The translations under genes and the position numbers were made by a program. This document shows, in pieces, positions 17,151-25,523 of a stretch of 46,446 nt of DNA. Origin of the DNA: an uncultured Methanofollis sp. (GTDB lineage: Archaea > Halobacteriota > Methanomicrobia > Methanomicrobiales > Methanofollaceae); assembly GCF_937919355.1 (NCBI RefSeq), contig NZ_CALFSA010000105.1:1-46446 (forward strand), written 5' to 3'. Each line of letters begins with the position of its first letter. The stretch's first letter is position 1. The notes beneath the pieces are model-generated. The model worked only from the letters and a program-made list of their open reading frames with translations. It did not search any database and was not told where the DNA came from.

Positions 17151-17936
17151 TTGATCAGGGCATTTACGATTGCATCAGGGAAAGGAGGGACGGGGAAGAC
17201 AACGGTAACCGTCAACCTCGGCACCTCTCTTGCCCAGCTCGGGAAAGAGACCTACATTCTTGATGCTGATATCGGTATGGCAAACCTGGGCCTTGTGCTC
17301 GGGCTTGAAGACGCCCCTGTCACCCTCCACGAGGTGCTGGCCGGGAAGGCGAAGGTCGATGACGCGATCTATGAAGGACCGAACGGTGTCAAGGTTGTGC
17401 CGAGCGGGATATCCCTCCAGGGCTTCCAGAACGCCGACCCCGACCGCCTGCGTGACGTGATGAGGGACCTTGTCGACCGTTGTGACTATCTCCTTGTCGA
17501 TGCCGCCGCTGGCATCAGCAAGGACGGCGTTGTCGCCCTCGCCATCTCTGACGAGGTCATCCTTGTGGTGAACCCCGAACTCTCCTCCATGGCCGACGCC
17601 CTCAAGACGAAGATCCTCACCGAGATGGTGGGCGGCGAGGTCTACGGGGCGATCATCAACCGGTCGGGAATGGAGAATACAGAGATCAGGAGGCACTCGG
17701 TCGAGGACGTGCTCGGTGTCCGGGTCATCGACATGATCCCCGAAGACCCGAATGTCCGCAGGTCGGCGGCGTACAAGACGCCGGTCGTGATCAAGTACCC
17801 GGCCTCCGAGGCTTCCCGCGCTTTCAGGAGGATCGCCGCCGATATCGCCGGCGTCCACTATGAGGAGGAGACCGAGGAGAGCAAACAGCACTTCATCGAC
17901 CGCCTGGCCCACACTCTCTTCGGGGGGGCACAGTAA
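17151..17936 (+). CDS. MinD/ParA-family ATPase, TadZ-like by context
   Basis: A 261-residue P-loop ATPase with the deviant Walker A SGKGGTGKTT at residues 9-18 (signature Lys11), DADIGMANLGLVLGL, and DYLLVDAAAGIS for Walker B. A C-terminal helix (EESKQHFIDRLAHTLFGG) could serve as a weak membrane-targeting sequence like that of MinD. In bacterial Tad systems the MinD-like TadZ/CpaE places the secretion ATPase at the membrane, and this gene precedes a pilus ATPase and two TadC-like genes, so a positioning role is likely but inferred. The start is TTG with AGGTGT upstream. Confidence 0.88.
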   Translation: MIRAFTIASGKGGTGKTTVTVNLGTSLAQLGKETYILDADIGMANLGLVLGLEDAPVTLHEVLAGKAKVDDAIYEGPNGVKVVPSGISLQGFQNADPDRLRDVMRDLVDRCDYLLVDAAAGISKDGVVALAISDEVILVVNPELSSMADALKTKILTEMVGGEVYGAIINRSGMENTEIRRHSVEDVLGVRVIDMIPEDPNVRRSAAYKTPVVIKYPASEASRAFRRIAADIAGVHYEEETEESKQHFIDRLAHTLFGGAQ

Positions 17937-18035
17937 CATCTCATCACTTTGTGTGAGAGGTTCAGGTCCGGACACTGACATGCCGCTGGCGAGAAGAAAA
18001 ACACAGGACCCGGCACCACTGCGGGGGGACGACCG

Positions 18036-18662
18036 ATGAAGATCATGGACATCATCAACGAGATCCTCGGTCACTCACGCTATCTGGGATCATTTCCGTA
18101 CTGTGAGATGGTCCAGACGGCCAAATCGGAGGAAGGGGCCATGGGTGTCTTTGTAGATGGTTCCCTGAACTCTGTTGTCTTTTTTTCCTGCGGCGAACCC
18201 ACAGGGGCGATCTATGAGGACGAGGCTGGGGCGCTCTACGGAGACGCCGCCGCGCTGAAGATCCAGGACATGGGTGAATATGACCTGTATGCCACGGAGA
18301 AAAATGTTGTCGATATGATCGTGGCACGGTGCCGGGTATTTAACAGGAGTTACTTCCCGTGCCAGCTCACGGCCGACCTCCCCGAGATTGGGGGCGTGCG
18401 CAGGACTCCCGGCATCCTCTCGATCGTGGTCGAGAGAGAGAGTTGCCCCCAGTCGGGGATGCGTGTCTCGATCCGGAAAGGCCGGCACGTGTTGCTGACC
18501 GACACGACAACCGGTGACGGCAGGGCCTCATTCCGCCTCCTCAACGGGCGATATGATATTGTTGTCATCGATAGGGCACAGGAGGCCTACACCTTCATGG
18601 TGGACTTTCACGGGTCCCGCAGCGAACTGGTCATAGAACTGGAGGGGATGATGGATGGATAA
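18036..18662 (+). CDS. Accessory protein of the pilus operon, DUF2226/DUF4388-like N-terminus
   Basis: A 208-residue protein. The N-terminal part (MKIMDIINEILGHSRYLGSF, GAMGVFVDGSLNSVVFFSCG, GAIYEDEAGALYGDAAALK) resembles the modules in the two last genes of the hydrogenase operon. Residues about 130-205 (GMRVSIRKGRHVLLTDTTTG, GRASFRLLNGRYDIVVID) look like a beta-sandwich of the carboxypeptidase-regulatory type. No signal peptide or membrane segment is seen. It overlaps the ATPase gene by eight bases, implying a partner role for the secretion motor. Function unknown. Confidence 0.65.
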   Translation: MKIMDIINEILGHSRYLGSFPYCEMVQTAKSEEGAMGVFVDGSLNSVVFFSCGEPTGAIYEDEAGALYGDAAALKIQDMGEYDLYATEKNVVDMIVARCRVFNRSYFPCQLTADLPEIGGVRRTPGILSIVVERESCPQSGMRVSIRKGRHVLLTDTTTGDGRASFRLLNGRYDIVVIDRAQEAYTFMVDFHGSRSELVIELEGMMDG

Positions 18663-21066
18663 AGGCAAAAACGCACAGCACCGCCTGCATGATATTATGG
18701 AACGTATCCGGGGAATGAAAACCGATACCGACGCCGTTCATCCTGCAGGGGAAGAGGAAAAGAATGTCGAAGACGAGACTCTCACCTCTCTCAGGTCGAT
18801 GGTGGAGGGGAAGAAAGACCTGGACATCCATTCCATGATCCGCGATGTCAGGAGTATGCGGGAGGTGTCGGGTGAAATCCCGGAAGAAACCCACGTCCAG
18901 ACACCACCTGCGGCGAAGTACGCTCCTGCGGAAGACATCCCCGCTGCCCCTCCTGTTCCTGCGGAGGAGATCGCACCGGCACCCGAGGACAACAGTCCGG
19001 CGCCTGCGGCCGATGATACTGCTGTCGACCTCGATAAACTCCAGGACATGCTCGATTCCATCTTCGATAAGGAGGTCGCTGCGGCGTCACCCGCGGCAAC
19101 CCCGGTCGCCGGTTCCGTCCCGTCCCCTGATCCCGCCCCCCAACCCGTCCCGTCCGCCGGTCCCGCCGCCCCGAAGAAGACAAGGTGGTCGGAAGGTGCC
19201 ATTCCCGAGGTAGGGGGGGACGACACCGCCGTCGCTGCCGGGATCACCGATGCCGAGGATATCGATGCCCTTTCAGAACTGATCCTCCCGAAGGCCGCGA
19301 CTTTCGATGTCGAAGAACTCACGCTCGATCAGGCCTCCCACGATGCCCCCCTTGGCATGGGGTCTCTCCCCCCCGAGATCGACACCCTCTGGAAGGAGGC
19401 GTTCCCGACGATCACGGAAGAGGCGCGGAGTGTGGTGATCGGGAAGGACACGGAGAAAAAAGGTGGTATCTTCGGGAAGATCAACCTCTTTACCAACAAA
19501 CTGACCCGGAAAGTGGAGGAGTACAACCCCCGCGTCCACGGTCCTCTCGTCGACCTCGCCTTCACTCCCGAACCTGGCGTCGAGGAGATCGAACTCTACC
19601 CGGTCAACGAACCCTACGCCTACATCAGGATCATCTACGACAACACCTCGCATGAATACACCTACGAGGTCCTCGAACCTGTCCTCTCCAGCGCCGAGCA
19701 GGAACTCCTCCGCGAGATCAAGGGCCGTCTCTTCGAACAACTCGACGTCAACACGAAGGACATCTCCCGGGAAGGTGCGAGGAAGGTCCTCCGCGACCTC
19801 TCCGACACGATCATTCTGGACTACGGCATCAACCTGACGCCTGTCACCCGCGAGAAGATCTTCTACCACATCGAACGCGACTTCCTGGGCGACGGCCTGA
19901 TCGACGCCATCATGCACGACAAGTTCATCGAGGATATCTCGTGCGACGGCCTGGACAACCCGATCTTCGTCTTCCACGGCGGCTACGAGTCGATCAAGAC
20001 GAACATGATGTACACCGACGCCGTCGAACTCGACTCCTTCGTCACCAAACTTGCCCAGAGGGCCGGGAAATACATCTCCATCGCCGAACCCATGCTTGAT
20101 GCGACGATGACCGATGGTTCCCGTATCCAGATGACCCTCGGCAAGGAGGTCACGGCCCACGGGTCGACCTTCACCATCAGGAAGTTCAAGGACGAACCCA
20201 TCACCCCGACCGACCTCATCGAGTGGGGCACATTCTCGCCCCTCTCCGTCGCCTTCCTCTGGCTTGCGGTCGAGGCCGGGAACTCGGCGATCTTTGCAGG
20301 CGGCACGGCGTCGGGGAAGACCACCGCCCTCAACGCCATCTCCCTCTTCATCCCACCCCTGGCGAAGATCGTCTCCCTGGAAGATACGCGTGAACTGAAA
20401 CTCCCGCACCCCAACTGGATCCCGTCTGTGACCCGCGATTCCTTCGACACCGGCGGCAAGGGTGCGATCGACATGTACGAACTCCTGCGTGCGGCGCTGC
20501 GGCAGCGGCCCGAGTACATCTGTGTCGGCGAGGTCCGTGGCAAGGAAGCCCAGACGCTCTTCCAGGCAATGTCCACCGGCCACGTCACCTATGCGACCAT
20601 GCACGCCGACTCGGTGGCAAGCGTCGTCCACCGTCTTGAAAACCCGCCCCTGGACGTCCCGCGGAACATGCTCAACGCCCTGAACCTCGTCTGCATCCAG
20701 GTGCAGGCCAGGGTCGGCGGGCAGCGTATCCGCCGGAACAAACAGATCATCGAGATCCTGGACATCGACCCGAGGACAAACGAACTGATCACGAACGAAG
20801 TCTTCTCCTGGCACCAGGCGACTGACGAGATCAGGTACTCGGGCAAGTCGTACGTCCTTGAGACGATCATGGAAACCCGGGGGTGGAGCGAGGCGCGGAT
20901 GCGCGAGGAACTCAAGAGACGTCAGGAGATCCTGGAATGGATGCGGAGACAGAAGATCCGGCACTTCAGGGACGTCTCGAAGATGCTTATCTCGTATTTC
21001 CGTGACCCTGACGCGGTCATGGAGATCGTCAGGCACGACCTCTACGGAGAAGGTGCATCGCAATGA
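18655..21066 (+). CDS. Type II/IV secretion ATPase, TadA/EpdL-like
   Basis: An 803-residue hexameric-type motor ATPase that would power pilus assembly. The C-terminal half is canonical: GGTASGKTTALNAI (Walker A, about 547-560), SLEDTRELKLPHPNW (Asp box), RQRPEYICVGEVRGKEAQTL (Walker B region) and TGHVTYATMHADS (His box). The N-terminal 240 residues are unusual: a short helical start, then a Pro/Ala/Glu-rich presumably disordered stretch (about 80-180), against roughly 500-600 residues in many archaeal relatives. SD-like GGAGGGGATGATG lies at the end of the preceding gene. The stop overlaps the ATG of the first membrane gene (ATGA). Confidence 0.93.
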   Translation: MDKGKNAQHRLHDIMERIRGMKTDTDAVHPAGEEEKNVEDETLTSLRSMVEGKKDLDIHSMIRDVRSMREVSGEIPEETHVQTPPAAKYAPAEDIPAAPPVPAEEIAPAPEDNSPAPAADDTAVDLDKLQDMLDSIFDKEVAAASPAATPVAGSVPSPDPAPQPVPSAGPAAPKKTRWSEGAIPEVGGDDTAVAAGITDAEDIDALSELILPKAATFDVEELTLDQASHDAPLGMGSLPPEIDTLWKEAFPTITEEARSVVIGKDTEKKGGIFGKINLFTNKLTRKVEEYNPRVHGPLVDLAFTPEPGVEEIELYPVNEPYAYIRIIYDNTSHEYTYEVLEPVLSSAEQELLREIKGRLFEQLDVNTKDISREGARKVLRDLSDTIILDYGINLTPVTREKIFYHIERDFLGDGLIDAIMHDKFIEDISCDGLDNPIFVFHGGYESIKTNMMYTDAVELDSFVTKLAQRAGKYISIAEPMLDATMTDGSRIQMTLGKEVTAHGSTFTIRKFKDEPITPTDLIEWGTFSPLSVAFLWLAVEAGNSAIFAGGTASGKTTALNAISLFIPPLAKIVSLEDTRELKLPHPNWIPSVTRDSFDTGGKGAIDMYELLRAALRQRPEYICVGEVRGKEAQTLFQAMSTGHVTYATMHADSVASVVHRLENPPLDVPRNMLNALNLVCIQVQARVGGQRIRRNKQIIEILDIDPRTNELITNEVFSWHQATDEIRYSGKSYVLETIMETRGWSEARMREELKRRQEILEWMRRQKIRHFRDVSKMLISYFRDPDAVMEIVRHDLYGEGASQ

Positions 21067-21986
21067 ATGGTTTTGAACGCTTTAGTTTCAACCTGCTCGG
21101 ACAGCGGATGAAGGAGAAACGGGGAGAGTATGTAGAGTTGAGGAGCGACCTGATGCAGGCGCGCCTCATGACGCCGTTCGAGGCCTACCTCTCGACGGCT
21201 TATGTGGCGTCGATTGCGGCGGGTCTCGGGATGGCGGTGCTCCTTGGTGCGATCACCTTCTTCCTGAACATCCCTTCGATGATCACCTACAAGGGGGCGT
21301 TGCCCTCCTTCTTCTACGAATTTTCAGACTACCGTCTCTTCATCGGGACGATGGTCGTCGTCGTCCTCTCCCTCCTCATCTTCGGCGGGTTCACCTACTT
21401 CGCCTTCATGCTCTACCCGAAGGTCGTGGCCGGGAACAGGCGGCGGAACATCGACGCCACTCTCCCCTATGCGATCAACTACGTGACGGCAATGTCCACG
21501 GCCGGCATCACACCGGCCGAGGTCTTCCGTCTCCTGGGCCAGAGCCCGATCTACGGGGAGACCGCCGTCGAGGCGCGGTATATCTCCCGTGAGATCGACA
21601 TGTTCGGCAAAGACCTCATCGAGGCGATGCGGATTGCCTCGACCTTCACGCCGAGTCTGAGGATGAAGGAATTTTTCCAGGGTGCGATGGCGACGATCGC
21701 CTCGGGTGCGAACCTCACCGAGTACTTCAGGAACAAGGCCGTCCAGTACAGCAACGAGAACCACCTGCAACAGAAGACATTCCTTGAGACCCTCGGCCTC
21801 ATCGCCGAGAGTTACGTGACGGCCATGGTCGCCGGCACCCTCTTCCTGATCATCCTCCAGTCGATCATGTCGATCATCGGCGGCGACTCGAACCCGATCT
21901 TCCTGATGATCATCATCTATCTCATGGTGCCGTTCGGGAGTATCATGTTCATCATCCTGATCAGTTCCATGACCCCGGAGGTGTGA
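21063..21986 (+). CDS. TadB/TadC-like pilus assembly membrane protein 1
   Basis: A 307-residue membrane protein of the type II secretion F (GspF/TadC) family. Hydrophobic segments are at about residues 48-76, 94-122, 255-272 and 280-305. The cytoplasmic domain between them carries INYVTAMSTAGITPAEVFRL and the SREIDMFGKDLIEAMRIAS stretch typical of the fold. It would form the platform with the ATPase encoded upstream, with which it overlaps by four bases. Two separate platform genes, rather than one FlaJ-like gene, are the pattern of Epd and Tad pili. Confidence 0.88.
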   Translation: MNGFERFSFNLLGQRMKEKRGEYVELRSDLMQARLMTPFEAYLSTAYVASIAAGLGMAVLLGAITFFLNIPSMITYKGALPSFFYEFSDYRLFIGTMVVVVLSLLIFGGFTYFAFMLYPKVVAGNRRRNIDATLPYAINYVTAMSTAGITPAEVFRLLGQSPIYGETAVEARYISREIDMFGKDLIEAMRIASTFTPSLRMKEFFQGAMATIASGANLTEYFRNKAVQYSNENHLQQKTFLETLGLIAESYVTAMVAGTLFLIILQSIMSIIGGDSNPIFLMIIIYLMVPFGSIMFIILISSMTPEV

Positions 21987-21988
21987 AA

Positions 21989-23026
21989 ATGGGATTCAAA
22001 ACACTCTTTGACGATATCTTCAACCGCGGGGGCGCCAGCAATCCCGGAGCGAAGGCGTCGGACCTGGAGACGTACGAGGGCCAGAGTATGGAGATCGTCG
22101 AGAAGATCGAGTACCAGAGGAAGATGCGGGTGGGCTTCGGGCGGTTCATGAAGCACCCTGTGCAGGTGCTCACCGAGACACCGCTCAACAGTCTCATCGC
22201 GACGGTACCCCTCTCTTTCCTCTTCTTTATCGTCGGGTTCTCCCTGATCATCGTCAACTACGGGTGGTCGGCCCTCTTCAACACCACTCTCATCGACGAC
22301 GTCATCGTCTTTTCCGTCCTGATCCCGGTGGTCCCGCTTGCCGTCCTGGACTTCAGGGACGGGAAGCGGGTGAAGAACCTTGAAGAGGCGCTCCCGAACT
22401 TTTTCCGGGACGTTGCCGGCATGAACGACGCAGGTATGACCCTGCCGAACGCCATCCACATCGTCTCCGCAGGCGAGTATGGTGCCCTCACGCCGTACAT
22501 CAGGAAACTTGACGTGGACATGTCCTGGAACATCCCCTTCGTCGAGGCAATCTATAACTTCGGCCAGCGGCTCGGCACGCCCCTTGCCGAGCGTTCCGTC
22601 GACCTGATCGCAAAGGCGAGCAAGGCAGGCGGCGACATCTCCGAGGTGTTGCGGGCGGCGGCACGGGACAGTTACGAGTTCATCAACCTGAAGACGGAGC
22701 GGGCGAGCAACATGATCATCTACGAGGTGATCATCCTTATCGCCTTCTTTGTCTTCCTCTTCGTCATCGTGGTCCTGGAGTCCACCTTCCTCTCGACAAT
22801 GGCCGAGGCCGGCGCCGCTGCGTCGGCGTCCGGTGCCGGGAGCCAGTTCATGGGCAATGTCGATATGGACCTCTACAAGAGGATCTTCTCCCACTCGGCG
22901 ATGGTCATGGGGTTCTTCTCCGGCCTCGTCGCCGGGCAGATGGGTGAGGGACGGGCGACGGCGGGTCTCAAGTTCTCCGCCATCATGCTCATCATCGCCT
23001 GGGCCCTCTTCAGGTTCGCGGTCTGA
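21989..23026 (+). CDS. TadB/TadC-like pilus assembly membrane protein 2
   Basis: A 345-residue paralogous platform protein of the T2SSF family, with membrane segments at about 64-90, 97-115, 250-272 and 318-343. The cytoplasmic domain includes ALPNFFRDVAGMNDAGMTLP and ISEVLRAAARDSYEF. GGAGGTG five bases before the ATG at 21989 decides the start over the overlapping GTG at 21983. This is the last gene of the operon; its stop codon lies in the loop of a terminator hairpin. Confidence 0.88.
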   Translation: MGFKTLFDDIFNRGGASNPGAKASDLETYEGQSMEIVEKIEYQRKMRVGFGRFMKHPVQVLTETPLNSLIATVPLSFLFFIVGFSLIIVNYGWSALFNTTLIDDVIVFSVLIPVVPLAVLDFRDGKRVKNLEEALPNFFRDVAGMNDAGMTLPNAIHIVSAGEYGALTPYIRKLDVDMSWNIPFVEAIYNFGQRLGTPLAERSVDLIAKASKAGGDISEVLRAAARDSYEFINLKTERASNMIIYEVIILIAFFVFLFVIVVLESTFLSTMAEAGAAASASGAGSQFMGNVDMDLYKRIFSHSAMVMGFFSGLVAGQMGEGRATAGLKFSAIMLIIAWALFRFAV

Positions 23027-23044
23027 AGACCGCTTCATTTTTTT
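23018..23044 (+). terminator. Hairpin terminator overlapping the stop codon of the pilus operon
   Basis: GCGGTCT-GA-AGACCGC (23018-23033) is a perfect seven-base-pair stem followed by TTCATTTTTTT. The TGA stop codon (23024-23026) lies at the stem-loop apex. The 170 bases beyond it, up to aIF1, hold no gene that I can support. Confidence 0.65.
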
Positions 23045-23187
23045 CGCGCGACCTTGCCTGCCACTCGCCGGGCGGACTCCATTGGCCTCACACTGTGCGG
23101 TTCTTCAGAAGCGTGAATGGACGGGGGACGTCGTTTGTCTGCTCCCCCAAGGGTGGGACGGGAAGACCGGGGAATTGTAAGTACACC

Positions 23188-23206
23188 GAAAAAAAGTATA
23201 TAAAAG
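23188..23206 (-). terminator. T-rich terminator of aIF1
   Basis: Nine to 27 bases past the aIF1 stop codon the minus strand reads CCTTTTATATACTTTTTTTC. The oligo-T tract is suited to archaeal termination. The same bases on the plus strand resemble a TATA box but face into aIF1 antisense. Confidence 0.45.
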
Positions 23207-23214
23207 GCCAGGGG

Positions 23215-23520
23215 TTAATTGATCTGTTCCAATTTATACCCCTTCTTGGCCAGCAATTCCTTGACCCTTTCCTTGTGGTTACCCTGAAGCTCGATGGACG
23301 TGTCCTTGACAGTCCCGCCGCAGGCAAGTTTAGCTTTGAGGAATTTGGTGAGGTCTGCAAGGTCGATGTCGTAGGGATCGAGCCCCTCAATGATGGTGAC
23401 TTCTTTCCCGTATCGACGTTTATTGATCTTGACCTGAATCCTCTGCTGTTCCTTTGCGACCTCCTCACAGATACACAGTTCCTTTGGTAGTCCGCATTTG
23501 GGACATATCCCACCATTCAT
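23215..23520 (-). CDS. Translation initiation factor aIF1 (SUI1 family)
   Basis: A 101-residue SUI1-family protein that acts at the ribosomal P site in start-codon selection. The N-terminus has a small zinc motif, CPKCGLPKELCIC, typical of many archaeal members. The SUI1 core follows: RRYGKEVTIIEGLD, DLTKFLKAKLACGGTVK and IELQGNHKERVKELLAKKGY. A strong TATA box about 27 bases upstream predicts a transcript starting at or near the ATG, so the mRNA may be leaderless. It stands alone, divergent from cobQ. Confidence 0.96.
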   Translation of the reverse strand: MNGGICPKCGLPKELCICEEVAKEQQRIQVKINKRRYGKEVTIIEGLDPYDIDLADLTKFLKAKLACGGTVKDTSIELQGNHKERVKELLAKKGYKLEQIN

Positions 23521-23542
23521 TAGTTATACCTTCAAGTTCTCG

Positions 23543-23552
23543 TTATATATTC
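23543..23552 (-). promoter_or_regulatory. TATA box of aIF1
   Basis: The minus strand reads GAATATATAAC. Its centre is about 27 bases from the first base of the start codon, so little or no 5' leader is expected. Confidence 0.6.
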
Positions 23553-23667
23553 CTTGGCATGAATATCCTTTCCATCCACCGAATATGTATTTTGAGGGTG
23601 ACTATTCCCTCTCTCCGCCACCTCCTGATCGCACCCGTTATCCACTCCGACAGCAAACCAGAGATCA

Positions 23668-25119
23668 ATGTCCTTGATGGTCCTCGGGACCGCCTCCCAT
23701 GTCGGCAAGAGCACGATCGTCTCCGGGCTCTGCCGGGCTTTCAGGAACCGCCAGATCACGAACGCTCCCTTCAAGTCCCAGAACATGAGCCTCAACTCCT
23801 GGGTGACGGCCGACGGCGCCGAGATCGGGATCGCCCAGGCCGAGCAGGCGCGGGCGGCGGGTGTCGAACCCACGGCGGATATGAACCCCGTCCTCCTCAA
23901 GCCGAAGGGGGACATGGTCTCGCAGGTCGTCCTCTTCGGGCAACCGTATAAGGACGTGCGGATCGGGGAGTACTACCAGGAGACCGACGACCTGCTGGAG
24001 AGAGCGGTCGGTGCGTTCAGGAGGCTGGAAGAGCGTTACGGCACCGTCGTCGTCGAGGGTGCGGGTGGTGCGGCCGAGGTGAACCTCTACGACCGCGACA
24101 TCGCCAATATACGCCTCGCCCGGGCCCTCCGCCTCCCTATCCTCCTCGTCGCCGACATCGAGAGGGGCGGGGTCTTTGCCCAGGCCTTCGGCACCATCTC
24201 ACTCCTCCCCGAGGACGTCAGGCCCCTCGTCGCCGGGGTCATCGTCAACAAGTTCAGGGGAGACCTCTCGCTCTTCGACAGCGGGGTGAAGGCGCTGGAA
24301 GACCTCTGCGGTGTCCCGGTCCTCGGCGTCGTTCCGTACGCCGAGACGGGCATTGCCTCCGAGGACTCCCTCTCCATCGGGGACAAGCAGGCACGGGAGA
24401 GTCCCATCAGGATCGCCGTCATCAGGCTCCCCCACATCTCGAACTTCACCGACTTTGAACTCCTCGAACGCCATGCTGCGGTCACCTACGTAAAGCCCGG
24501 CGACCCCCTTGCGGGCTACGACTGCATCATCCTCCCCGGCACCAAGAACACCATCGACGACCTTGCCGCCCTCCGTGTATCGGGGACGGCCGACGAGATC
24601 TGCCGCATGCGGGAGGCGGGCGTGCCTGTCATCGGGATCTGCGGCGGCTACCAGATGCTCGGGACAGACCTCGTCGATGCCGGTTATGAGTCGGGCAAAC
24701 CTGTCGAGGCCGAGGGCCTCGGCCTCCTCGACCTTGCGACCACCTTCACCGCTTACAGGAAGACGACCCGCCAGGTGCGGACCCGTGCCGCCCCGGTCCC
24801 GCCGATCCTCTCCCGGTTCGGTGAGGTGGAAGGCTACGAGATCCACATGGGCGAAAGCCTGAGGGGTGGGTGCAGGGAGGCCTTCGACGGCGACGGTGCG
24901 GTGAGCGACGACGGCCTCGTATTCGGGACCTACCTCCACGGCATCTTCACCCGTCCGGCGGCCGCCGTCGCACTCCTCTCCTATCTTGCCGAAAGAAAAG
25001 GGCTCGACCCTGCGGGTATGGGCGCCTTCAGGGACCCGTACGACGAACTCGCCGCACTCCTCGAAGAGCACCTGAACATGGAGGCGATTGTCGGCCTTGC
25101 TCTCGGGAGGGTGCGATGA
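23668..25119 (+). CDS. cobQ: Cobyric acid synthase
   Basis: A 483-residue glutamine-dependent amidotransferase (CobQ/CbiP) that amidates adenosylcobyrinic a,c-diamide in cobamide synthesis; methanogens need cobamides for the Mtr methyltransferase. The N-terminal dethiobiotin-synthetase-like domain begins MVLGTASHVGKSTIVSGL with the P loop, and CRAFRNRQITNAPFKSQNMS is typical. The class I glutaminase domain has the nucleophile in GICGGYQMLG (Cys at about 328) and the partner residues in EIHMGES and YLHGIF. No other cobamide gene is adjacent. The gene overlaps nothing upstream; a ribbon-helix-helix gene follows after about 55 bases. Confidence 0.96.
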   Translation: MSLMVLGTASHVGKSTIVSGLCRAFRNRQITNAPFKSQNMSLNSWVTADGAEIGIAQAEQARAAGVEPTADMNPVLLKPKGDMVSQVVLFGQPYKDVRIGEYYQETDDLLERAVGAFRRLEERYGTVVVEGAGGAAEVNLYDRDIANIRLARALRLPILLVADIERGGVFAQAFGTISLLPEDVRPLVAGVIVNKFRGDLSLFDSGVKALEDLCGVPVLGVVPYAETGIASEDSLSIGDKQARESPIRIAVIRLPHISNFTDFELLERHAAVTYVKPGDPLAGYDCIILPGTKNTIDDLAALRVSGTADEICRMREAGVPVIGICGGYQMLGTDLVDAGYESGKPVEAEGLGLLDLATTFTAYRKTTRQVRTRAAPVPPILSRFGEVEGYEIHMGESLRGGCREAFDGDGAVSDDGLVFGTYLHGIFTRPAAAVALLSYLAERKGLDPAGMGAFRDPYDELAALLEEHLNMEAIVGLALGRVR

Positions 25120-25152
25120 TTTATGTCGGGAGGGTGCGTACCTGTGTCGGGA
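25103..25152 (+). repeat. Short direct repeats upstream of the ribbon-helix-helix gene
   Basis: TCGGGAGGGTGCG occurs at 25103-25115 and exactly again at 25126-25138, and a partial third copy TCGGGA lies at 25147. Periods are 23 and 21 bases, about two helical turns. The array spans the end of cobQ and the leader of the regulator gene at 25176, so it could be an operator for that protein. Confidence 0.5.
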
Positions 25153-25175
25153 AAAGATCTGTGGAGTGAGAGAGC

Positions 25176-25523
25176 ATGGTGATGCGGTGTTCCTTTACCC
25201 TTGACCCGGAGATGCTCGACAGCATCGACGCCTTTGCGAAAAAGCAGTCGATCGAGCGGAACGAGGCGATCCTCGAACTGATCGAGACGGGGTTTGCAGG
25301 CCTTGAGAGCGGCAAAGAGATCGAGATCAAGAAACAGCGGGCATTCGAGGAATACGCCCTGATCAGGCGCGAGATCGACGAACTCAAGGAACTCGTCCAG
25401 AATATGCGCGACGAACTGCGGTTGATCCACCACACCCTCGAGGTCGACTACAGCAAGGAGGCCCGCGGCGTCCCGTACCAGACGAGGAACATCTGGGACT
25501 ACCTGATGAGAAAAAAAGATTAA
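25176..25523 (+). CDS. Ribbon-helix-helix DNA-binding protein with coiled-coil tail
   Basis: A 115-residue protein. Residues 3-45 (MRCSFTLDPEMLDSIDAFAK, SIERNEAILELIETGF) form a ribbon-helix-helix DNA-binding domain of CopG/NikR type. Residues about 50-100 are a charged predicted coiled coil (IKKQRAFEEYALIRREIDEL, LVQNMRDELRLIHHTLE), and a short tail follows. No NikR-type His/Cys metal site is evident. GGAGTGAGAG precedes the ATG. Its stop codon shares the TTAA tetranucleotide with the stop of the convergent gene. Direct repeats upstream suggest autoregulation. Targets unknown. Confidence 0.85.
   Translation: MVMRCSFTLDPEMLDSIDAFAKKQSIERNEAILELIETGFAGLESGKEIEIKKQRAFEEYALIRREIDELKELVQNMRDELRLIHHTLEVDYSKEARGVPYQTRNIWDYLMRKKD

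Noticed and set aside
23194..23203. Plus-strand TATA-like GTATATAAAA, possible antisense promoter into aIF1
   Set aside because: The same bases serve as the T-rich end signal of aIF1 on the minus strand, and no gene follows in the plus direction.
25116..25169. 17-codon frame after cobQ
   Set aside because: Too short to support and made mainly of the direct-repeat array; more likely leader sequence of the ribbon-helix-helix gene.
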